Assembly (NCBI GenBank): GCA_031272075.1
Contig: JAISUK010000015.1
Coordinates: 1 to 64,000 of the forward strand
Direction of reading: 5' to 3'
DNA length: 64,000 bases
Origin: Dysgonamonadaceae bacterium
Lineage (GTDB): Bacteria > Bacteroidota > Bacteroidia > Bacteroidales > Azobacteroidaceae
Part shown: one piece after another, positions 35,615 through 42,757 of the stretch
Position numbering within the stretch: position 1 is the first letter of the stretch
Layout: each line of letters starts with the position of its first letter
The notes under the pieces: model-generated
Told to the model about the DNA's origin: nothing
Databases searched by the model: none
The model's input: only the letters and a program-made list of their open reading frames with translations
Program-made: the position numbers and the translations under genes

Positions 35615-36437
35615 TGAAAGGTAACTTATTTTTATGTATAATATTCACAATTTTTGCTATCTTTATTTCCTGCAATAATAAAATAGAGGTAGAAAGTGAT
35701 CCCCAAGATATAGAAGTAAACGATTTTTCTTTACCGGAAGAATATAGTTGGACTATAAAACCTATCCGTTCGGATACAGTATCTGTGATACGGTCAAACG
35801 AAGAATTGGGCAATTATTTAGTTGTCCGGAAGGAAGCTATCCTGAAATTGATTTTGCAAAATATGATTTGATTTTTGCAGCAGGGATGGCAACCAGTTCT
35901 CCGGCAGAGGTGATTAAAAGGCAATTGTACCGGATTTCGGGAAATGAGTATTCTTTGTATTGTGAAATTAGACCGGGTCCTGCATTAACGCCCGGACCTT
36001 GGGTCATATCAATATTAGCGCCAAAATTATCTCAAAATGCTATTATCTCATTAGACGTAAATCAACATTCCGGATATTACAGCCTCGATGGTTATGTCGT
36101 CGGATTTGAAAGTTGTAGCGGCACACGGGTTATTGAGCAATATGGCGAAGCCAATGCGTATTATATCATTTCGTCTGATTTGAAAGACACGCTTTTGACT
36201 TATAATTTTCCAAAAGATATATTTCATTTTCCGTTAGAATGTATCAAAGATGCCAATTATATGGTAACTCCGGTTTGGTTTCCTGATACATATCGTTACG
36301 CTTTTAAGGTACATATTGAATATGAAATTGTACCGGAAAACGAAAAACAATATGCGGTATGTAAAGGTAATGTCCTGATTCGCCCTGCCGGACAAGGAAT
36401 TCAGATAGATATTAAATCAGCAACTAAAATAGAATAA
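35614..36437 (+). pseudogene. frameshifted lipoprotein gene
   Basis: The first frame (from ATG 35614) gives a lipoprotein signal (FAIFISC) and reads to RSNEELGNYLV. The protein then continues in another frame as CPEGSYPEIDFAKYDLIFAAGM through to the stop at 36437. The shift lies near 35815-35830. The joined product would be about 270 residues with two beta-rich parts, the second with the segment YGEANAYYIISSDLKDTLLTYNFP. I do not recognise a named family. A sequencing error could give the same picture; the decay of the genes beside it makes true mutation more likely. Confidence 0.6.
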
Positions 36438-36441
36438 ACTC

Positions 36442-36971
36442 ATGAAACAATTGAATTATTATATTGTAATATTATAGAGTTTAATTTCGATTGAAGGTTT
36501 TGCTCAGAAATATTATTATGCGTATGAAAAAAAGATTTTTCTCAATGAAGTTAAAAACAAGATTGTTGTTAGTTTTCAGAAAAATGACACTGTTGATGTG
36601 AAAAGTTTGATTATTTCTGAAAAAACAGCATGGCAAAACGATAGTGTTTGTATTATGACTGTTGAGGATAATTGGCGAGAAGTCCTGAAAACAAATCTGC
36701 TTAAAATAAAAGAGATAAAGTCTGTTCAGCCGTTAATTATACAAACCAAACTGTAAGTACAAATGAAATTGTAATCAGTTGCAGCGACCTCAATGTCCTA
36801 AACGTCACCCTCACCAACGGCGCCACGCTGACACTGAACGCCGGCAACAATATAAATATCAAAGAAGTATATCTTCTCAACGGCGCTAAATTAATCCTGA
36901 ATGCTGGGGGTGATGCGATTATCGAAAGGGATTTTGATATGGCACTGGGTACGGAATTGGAAATAAATTAA
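36442..36971 (+). pseudogene. remnant of a subtilisin-like gene: prodomain fused to 3-coathanger tail
   Basis: ATG at 36442 opens a signal peptide interrupted by a TAG at codon 12. It then reads SLISIEGFAQKYYYAYEKKI, like the start of the S8 protease at 32409 (QTVYYYYHEGEKISF). About 100 codons later the frame stops, and a different frame continues as VNYTNQTVSTNEIVISC SDLNVLNVTL to the TAA at 36969. That is the same C-terminal domain as in the S8 protease (NQTVTSMTPVMGCDDLNVQNVTV). The whole catalytic domain is missing, so the gene is dead. Confidence 0.7.
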
Positions 36972-36974
36972 ACG

Positions 36975-37066
36975 ATGAAAAAGTATTTTTTACAACGCTA
37001 TCAATATTTTGTTTAACTCCTGCGGAAATTAATAATATTAATGATTATCGTAACGGATTGTCATCT
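36975..37066 (+). pseudogene. 5' fragment of a secreted-protein gene
   Basis: Begins MKKYFL, then shifts frame to TTLSIFCLTPAEINNINDY, which completes a typical signal peptide. It stops at the REP palindrome at 37067. Only the start of the gene is left. Confidence 0.4.
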
Positions 37067-37094
37067 GTAGAGACGGTGCATGCACCGTCTCTAC
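37067..37094. repeat. REP-like palindrome, perfect 28 bp
   Basis: A perfect inverted repeat: GTAGAGACGGTGCA followed directly by its exact complement. It lies 2 bp beyond the stop of the minus-strand SusD-like gene and can form a very stable hairpin, so it may serve as that gene's terminator. Same family as 3477-3500 and 30627-30653. Confidence 0.75.
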
Positions 37095-37096
37095 CG

Positions 37097-38785
37097 TTAC
37101 CATCCCGGATTTTGTGTCAAATTTGGATTGTACTCAATTCTCTTGGATGGAATTGGGAGCAGTTTGTGCTTTTCGGTGACGCCGAAGGGTTTGAGTTTTT
37201 CCAGAAGGGTTTCGCTCCGTTTCAGTCGAGCAAATGTGAGTCCTTCGCAGCGTAATTCCGTTGACCAAAGGTCGGTGATGCGCTTTCTGATTTCGTCCGG
37301 AGCGGCCTTGTCATCCAGCAGTTGTTCACCGCGCCAGGCCAATAAATGATTCAGGAATTTGATGGCGACATCCGGTCTGTCTGTCTCAACCGCCGCTTCG
37401 GAATGTAACAGCAATGTTTCAGAATACCGTATCGGATAGATCTTTTCGCCTTTCTGCAATGCTTCGGGGTATCCATCTTCGGCAGTATAGGCGATTCCTT
37501 CGCTGATGGCGTCAGCGCCCCAGAGATGTTTCTCGAACATCGGCAAAGAATAGGAATCGACGATCTCGCTTGTGCAGTCGAATGCGTATAATTGAAAATT
37601 GAGATTCATGCGCGCCATCAGCTGGAGCGCTCCGTATCGGAGATCCCGTCGGTCGGCAGGCGCCAGTGCTATGACTTTTGTACAATTGTCAGCGATGTGA
37701 TTTCTTACTTCTTCGGCAGTATTTCTGAAAACAGGCAAAGACAGATCCATCAATACTTGCGTATAATTGTATATGGGCACGCCTCCGAAATAATTCAGCA
37801 GCAAGGAATAAGCGTATGCTTGGTAATAATAGGCTTCTGCTAACGCTGCTTCACATTCGGCTACCGAAACAGTTGTGAATGAGGCGATCTCGGTTAGCAA
37901 GTAGTTGGTCTGCATGATCAGTTGGTAGGCGCCTGAATATAAGTCGTCGATTTTCTGGTCACTTGCATCGAAAGTGAAATCGCCGACGTTGCGATAAGTA
38001 GCGGCCAGGGAAGGTGATTCGGATGACAGTGAAATGTCATGCGTCATCACCGCATCGAAGATATTTGCTCTGATAAGCAGTTCTTTGAAGATCTCTTTCA
38101 TTGAATATAAAATCTCTGTCATCACTTCCGCGTCGGGAAGTTGATTTGGCGTAGAAGTATTGTATTTTGCAAAATACCATTTTATATCATCAGTTTCTTT
38201 TGTATTCCTGATCACGATTTTGTTCGATGCTGTTACTGTTCCGATCAGACTGTTCCATCCTTTTTTGAACTGTATATCGGCTTCCAATTGAGCATCTGTT
38301 CCCACGATGGTGAAATCGCGGTCGGCATAACAGATAACCATCGTTGTTTGGTTTTCCGGATTGGAGGGGGAAAAATCACCGGTCTTAAGTTCAGATTGTA
38401 AGCCAAGGAAAAGCTCAACTATCAGCATTTTGGCCTCGTTGTCGCTTGACCATGGACGGTATGCCTCAGACATATAATCAACGAAAGGATGGAGTAGGAG
38501 TTCGTCCACAGAATCAGGAAGTTGCAGTTCAAAAGCACCTGCTTTATACGCACATCTTGCGATCTCGATGTATCGGAGGTTGTCATAGTCGAGGATGGCG
38601 TTTGCCGACACGGAGTCGATGATATCATTGTAATCATTTCCTTTTTCTACCGTCGCTTTGATGATGAATGGCGGCGTCTTTTGTTCCTCGACAGGTTCTT
38701 CTTCCGAAGCAGGGTCGGCATCCTTGCTACAGGAAGCAAAGAAAAGCGCTAAAAATAATAAGGGGAATAACTTCCTAAAGATCAT
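37097..38785 (-). CDS. orphan SusD-like lipoprotein with unassigned N-terminal domain
   Basis: 562 residues from the ATG at 38785, chosen because MIFRKLFPLLFLALFFASC is a lipoprotein signal and a promoter lies just ahead; the frame itself stays open to 38920. Residues about 30-255 are unlike SusD and unassigned. From about 270 the SusD scaffold is clear: LYSGAYQLIMQTNYLLTEI, CEAALAEAYYYQAYAYSLLLNYFGGVPIYNY, RYSETLLLHSEAAV, and the terminal NLTQNPGW. The usual N-terminal SusD segment appears replaced. There is no SusC partner nearby. It is a solitary gene that may use a SusC elsewhere or act as a binding protein only. Confidence 0.75.
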   Translation of the reverse strand: MIFRKLFPLLFLALFFASCSKDADPASEEEPVEEQKTPPFIIKATVEKGNDYNDIIDSVSANAILDYDNLRYIEIARCAYKAGAFELQLPDSVDELLLHPFVDYMSEAYRPWSSDNEAKMLIVELFLGLQSELKTGDFSPSNPENQTTMVICYADRDFTIVGTDAQLEADIQFKKGWNSLIGTVTASNKIVIRNTKETDDIKWYFAKYNTSTPNQLPDAEVMTEILYSMKEIFKELLIRANIFDAVMTHDISLSSESPSLAATYRNVGDFTFDASDQKIDDLYSGAYQLIMQTNYLLTEIASFTTVSVAECEAALAEAYYYQAYAYSLLLNYFGGVPIYNYTQVLMDLSLPVFRNTAEEVRNHIADNCTKVIALAPADRRDLRYGALQLMARMNLNFQLYAFDCTSEIVDSYSLPMFEKHLWGADAISEGIAYTAEDGYPEALQKGEKIYPIRYSETLLLHSEAAVETDRPDVAIKFLNHLLAWRGEQLLDDKAAPDEIRKRITDLWSTELRCEGLTFARLKRSETLLEKLKPFGVTEKHKLLPIPSKRIEYNPNLTQNPGW

Positions 38786-38815
38786 AGTTACTTCATTTAG
38801 TATTAAAATTTCCCG

Positions 38816-38846
38816 CGAAGATAAGGTTTTTTGCGAATATTTCAAA
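38816..38846 (-). promoter_or_regulatory. promoter of the orphan SusD-like gene
   Basis: TTTG (38843-38846), a 19-bp spacer and TATCTTCG (38816-38823) on the minus strand, one base from consensus. It predicts a start near 38810 and supports the ATG at 38785. Confidence 0.55.
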
Positions 38847-38863
38847 GCGGAGTTTCTCCTTTT

Positions 38864-38897
38864 TTTGCAATAATTTCCAAAAAAGAACGTATATTTG
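38864..38897 (+). promoter_or_regulatory. promoter of coaBC
   Basis: TTTG (38864-38867), a 22-bp spacer and TATATTTG (38890-38897). The predicted start at about 38902 rules out the upstream in-frame start at 38895 and supports the ATG at 38919. Confidence 0.6.
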
Positions 38898-38918
38898 TCA
38901 GATAATCTGAACAGATTC

Positions 38919-40115
38919 ATGTTGAAAGGAAAAAAAATAGTATTGGGAATTACCGGCAGTATCGCCGCTTACAAAGCCGCATACCTGATCCGCGCATTGA
39001 TAAAAAAAGGCGCGGAAGTCCAGGTTGTGATTACGCCGGCAGGGAAAGAATTTATCACTCCTACCACACTTTCCGCCTTGACAAACAAACCGGTCGTCAG
39101 TCATTTTTTCTCGACAGACGATGGTTCGTGGCATAGCCATGTCGATTTGGGGTTGTGGGCAGACTGCATGGTTGTTGCGCCGGCAACGGCGGCTTCTATC
39201 GGCAAGATGGCGCATGGCATTGCCGACAACATGCTGATAACTACTTACCTGGCCATGAAAGCGCCGGTCTTTATCGCCCCTGCGATGGATGCAGACATGT
39301 ATGCCCATCCGTCTACGCAACGAAACCTGGAGTTGTTGAAATCCTACGGCAATCATATCATCGAACCGGCTACGGGCTTCCTTGCCAGCACACTGGAAGG
39401 GAAAGGCCGGATGGAAGAACCGGACGAGATTGTGCGTCAGCTGGAATTGTTTTTTTCGGAAACGCCGTTTTCAAAAAAAAAAATACTGATCACCGTAGGA
39501 CCTACGTATGAAAAATTGGATCCCGTACGCTTCCTGGGGAATCATTCTTCCGGGAAAATGGGATTCGCACTGGCAAAAGCCTGTGTCATGCGCGGCGCAT
39601 CGGTGATTCTGATCGCCGGACCTGTTGCCATGCACTACTCGCATCCGCTTATCGAACGTATTGATGTGGAGTCGGCAGAAGAAATGTACGATGCGGCAGT
39701 CAGCCGTTTTCCCGAAACCGCTGTTGCCATCCTTTGTGCGGCGGTGGCAGATTTCAGGCCTGCGCAGGTTGCTACAGAGAAGATTAAAAGGGATGGCGAC
39801 CGTCCGCTGAACATTGAACTGGTGGCGAATCCCGACATCGCTGCCGCATTGGGGCGACAGAAACGCTCCGATCAACTGCTGGTCGGTTTTGCGCTCGAAA
39901 CAGACCACGCGGAAGCCAACGCGCAGGAGAAATTGCGGAAGAAAAACCTGGATCTCATCGTCCTCAATTCTTTGAAGGATGAAGGTGCAGGATTCAAAAC
40001 AGATACGAACAAGATAACGCTCATTGCCGCTTCGGGAGAAAAAAAGGAATTTCCTTTGAAATCCAAACAGGAAGTCGCGAATGATATTATAGAAGAAATT
40101 GGTAAGAGAATATGA
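38919..40115 (+). CDS. coaBC: bifunctional phosphopantothenoylcysteine decarboxylase / phosphopantothenate-cysteine ligase
   Basis: Cytoplasmic coenzyme A biosynthesis enzyme, 398 residues. The N-terminal CoaC flavoprotein (about 1-180) has LGITGSIAAYKAAYLIRAL, SHVDLGLWAD and VAPATAASIGKMAHGIADNML. The C-terminal CoaB ligase (about 188-398) has ITVGPTYEKLDPVRFLGNHSSGKMG, AAVADFRP and LVGFALET. Both domains are complete. The start at 38919 was chosen from the promoter position. DUF4835 follows with a 4-bp overlap. In many Bacteroidetes recN and rlmB come next; here two other genes intervene. Confidence 0.95.
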   Translation: MLKGKKIVLGITGSIAAYKAAYLIRALIKKGAEVQVVITPAGKEFITPTTLSALTNKPVVSHFFSTDDGSWHSHVDLGLWADCMVVAPATAASIGKMAHGIADNMLITTYLAMKAPVFIAPAMDADMYAHPSTQRNLELLKSYGNHIIEPATGFLASTLEGKGRMEEPDEIVRQLELFFSETPFSKKKILITVGPTYEKLDPVRFLGNHSSGKMGFALAKACVMRGASVILIAGPVAMHYSHPLIERIDVESAEEMYDAAVSRFPETAVAILCAAVADFRPAQVATEKIKRDGDRPLNIELVANPDIAAALGRQKRSDQLLVGFALETDHAEANAQEKLRKKNLDLIVLNSLKDEGAGFKTDTNKITLIAASGEKKEFPLKSKQEVANDIIEEIGKRI

Positions 40116-41017
40116 TAAAACGTTTAATTATCCTGTTTATTACGGTATTTTCCTTTATGTGCACCATCCATGCCCAGGAATTGAATGCCAAAGTGACTGT
40201 CAACAGCGACAAGATACAAGGAACGAATAAAAACGTGTATACCACCTTGCAGAATGCTTTGACGGACCTTATCAACAACCAGAAATGGAGTACGATTTCA
40301 TTTCTGGCGAATGAACGGATCGACTGTTCTTTTGCCATTACCATCCAGACGGCAAATGAAAACAATGACTATTTCACGGCGGAATTGCTGGTTCAGGCGC
40401 GACGTCCGGTATACAATTCTTCCTATTCGACCCTGCTGATCAATTTCAGGGATGTGCAGCTGGATTTTGAATACATGGAAAATTCGCCGGTAGAATTTGT
40501 CGCTACACGCATTGACAACAACCTGGTGGCGACGATTGCTTTCTATGCCAACCTGATATTGGCGCTGGATTTCGACAGTTTTTCTCCCAACGGTGGTTCG
40601 GTTTTCTACCGGCAAGCACAAAGCATCGCCATGCAAGCGCAGGGAATCTCTTCATGGACAGGATGGACGGCTTTCGACAAGCCCAACAACCGGCATGGGA
40701 TCATTACCGCCTATACCGATGAGGCCATCAGCGCTTTTCGCGATTTCTGGTATACCTACCACCGGAAAGGCATGGACGAGATGGCGGCTAATCCCGACAG
40801 GGCGCGGACAACCATCCTGAACGCCCTCCCCGTGCTGGATGAAATCCGCAGCGCTCGTTCGGCCTCCGTCGTTTTACAACTCCTTGCCGACAGTAAATTA
40901 AGTGAGATCGTGGCATTATCGAGCAAGGCGACTGCGGAAGAGAAGAAAACCGTTTACGACTTGCTTCGCAAGATTTATCCCACCATGTCAAGTCAATTGG
41001 AACCATTAAAGAAATAA
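40112..41017 (+). CDS. DUF4835 family exported protein
   Basis: 301 residues; signal peptide about 1-22 (ITVFSFMCTIHAQ). ELNAKVTVNSDKIQGTNKNVYTTLQNALTDLINNQKW (about 23-59) and FYANLILALDFDSFSPNGG are the hallmark segments of DUF4835, a Bacteroidetes-only family. The gene is conserved between coaBC and recN in this phylum. Function is unknown; a periplasmic or cell-envelope role is likely from the signal peptide. It overlaps coaBC by 4 bp. Confidence 0.88.
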   Translation: MIKRLIILFITVFSFMCTIHAQELNAKVTVNSDKIQGTNKNVYTTLQNALTDLINNQKWSTISFLANERIDCSFAITIQTANENNDYFTAELLVQARRPVYNSSYSTLLINFRDVQLDFEYMENSPVEFVATRIDNNLVATIAFYANLILALDFDSFSPNGGSVFYRQAQSIAMQAQGISSWTGWTAFDKPNNRHGIITAYTDEAISAFRDFWYTYHRKGMDEMAANPDRARTTILNALPVLDEIRSARSASVVLQLLADSKLSEIVALSSKATAEEKKTVYDLLRKIYPTMSSQLEPLKK

Positions 41018-41024
41018 TTTATTA

Positions 41025-42710
41025 ATGATCACAAATATGAAACTTCAGACACTATCAACAAACACCACGATCGGGATTCTGCTCGGCACCTCCGTCTGCG
41101 CTCAAGCCAAGAAACCCGAACGCCCCAATATCATTGTCATCCTGGTGGATGATATGGGTTACTCCGACTTGGGATGCTATGGGGGCGAAATCCACACACC
41201 GAATCTCGACCGGCTGGCAGCCGACGGATTGCGCTTTTCGCATTTCTACAACTGCGGCAAGAGCTGTCCTACCCGCGCATCGTTACTCACCGGTCTCTAT
41301 CAGCATCAGGCAGGAGTTGGGAGGATGACTTTCGACGATCAATTGCCCGGTTATCGCGGCAATATGTCGCACAATGCCGTGACGATTGCCGAAGTATTGA
41401 AATCGGCAGGTTATCAGACAGGCATGATCGGCAAATGGCATGTCGCCGAAACGCCGTTGCGTGACGACCAGCGTCAATGGTTGGCGCATCAGGTCAGGCA
41501 CGACGAATTTACTCATTTAGACAATTATCCCGTAAACAGGGGCTTCGATCGATTCTTCGGAACGATCTACGGCGTGATAGACTATTTCGATCCGTTCAGC
41601 CTGGTGGATGGCATCACGCCTGTGGATTCGGTGCCGGACGGGTTTTATGATACAATAGCCTTGACCGACAGTGCGGTGGCCTATCTCAATCATTTTGAGA
41701 AACAGGACGGAAAACCGTTTTTCATGTACCTGGCCTACCATGCCCCACACTGGCCGCTGCATGCGCTTCCCGAGGACATCAAAAAATATGAAGACACCTA
41801 CAAGGTGGGATGGGAAAAGATTCGCGACGCCCGTTATGACAGAATAAAAAAGTTGGGTATTTTCGGCGATGCGGACGATTTCCTGACCCCGCGGCATTTC
41901 AGCGATCCTTGGGAAGAAGATGCCACGCAGGAATGGGATGCCCGCGCCATGGCGGTTCATGCGGCCATGATCGATCGTGTAGACACCGAAATTGGCCGAG
42001 TGTTGCAAACGCTTGAAAGCAACGGCGAACTCGACAATACGTTGATACTGTTCCTTTCCGATAACGGATGCAGCAGCGAAAACTGCCAACTTTATTCGGA
42101 AGGAGAGAACGATCGTCCGGCAGAGTTGCGCAACGGCGATCGGATGATTTATCCCCGCAACAAAGAAGTGTTGCCCGGCCCGCAAAATACCTACGCTTCG
42201 GTCGGTCCACGCTGGGCAAACGTGGCCAACACCCCTTTCCGTTTCTGGAAAGGAAAAAGTTACGAAGGAGGGATCTGTACCCCGATGATCGCCCACTGGC
42301 CCAAAGGGATTAAACAACCCAAAGGCGGCATCACCGCACAGGCTGGGCATGTGATGGACATCCTGGCGACCTGTATTGACGTCGCGGGTGCGAAATATCC
42401 GAAGGAATACAATGGCAACAGTATCATTCCGCTCGAAGGCTTGAGTCTGGTGCCGATACTCACCAAAGGCGCTCGCAAAGGACATTCGGAGCTTGGTTTC
42501 GAGCATTTCGGCGAAAAAGCGCTTTACAGCAACGACGGATGGAAGATCATCCAGGCAGGCGATAAAGGGAAATGGGAACTCTACGACCTGAAAAATGACC
42601 GCACCGAGATGCACGACCTGGCCGACCGCTATCCGGACAAAGTGAACGAATTGCTATTACAGTATGAACAATGGGCGAAACGTTGCATGGTGATTCCCTC
42701 CCCGAAATAA
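41025..42710 (+). CDS. exported Ser-type sulfatase (S1 family)
   Basis: Type I sulfatase of 561 residues. A signal peptide covers about 1-28 (IGILLGTSVCAQA). PNIIVILVDDMGYSDLGCYGG supplies the metal-binding Asp pair. The formylglycine site reads SCPTRASLLTGLY, giving S-x-P-x-R with Ser at about residue 80. This means a Ser-type sulfatase that needs a radical-SAM anaerobic maturase; none is encoded in the window. FLSDNGCSSE is the second metal site. The length fits the S1_4 type of group. The ATG at 41037 is an equally good start. It pairs with the DUF4965 gene 47 bp downstream. The substrate is unknown. Confidence 0.88.
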   Translation: MITNMKLQTLSTNTTIGILLGTSVCAQAKKPERPNIIVILVDDMGYSDLGCYGGEIHTPNLDRLAADGLRFSHFYNCGKSCPTRASLLTGLYQHQAGVGRMTFDDQLPGYRGNMSHNAVTIAEVLKSAGYQTGMIGKWHVAETPLRDDQRQWLAHQVRHDEFTHLDNYPVNRGFDRFFGTIYGVIDYFDPFSLVDGITPVDSVPDGFYDTIALTDSAVAYLNHFEKQDGKPFFMYLAYHAPHWPLHALPEDIKKYEDTYKVGWEKIRDARYDRIKKLGIFGDADDFLTPRHFSDPWEEDATQEWDARAMAVHAAMIDRVDTEIGRVLQTLESNGELDNTLILFLSDNGCSSENCQLYSEGENDRPAELRNGDRMIYPRNKEVLPGPQNTYASVGPRWANVANTPFRFWKGKSYEGGICTPMIAHWPKGIKQPKGGITAQAGHVMDILATCIDVAGAKYPKEYNGNSIIPLEGLSLVPILTKGARKGHSELGFEHFGEKALYSNDGWKIIQAGDKGKWELYDLKNDRTEMHDLADRYPDKVNELLLQYEQWAKRCMVIPSPK

Positions 42711-42757
42711 CGACATTATTCATGAATCAATATTAACAACCACTTAAATACACTGAA

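Noticed and set aside
38895-38918. Upstream in-frame start of coaBC
   Set aside because: It lies inside or ahead of the predicted transcription start from the -7 box at 38890-38897; the ATG at 38919 begins the conserved domain.
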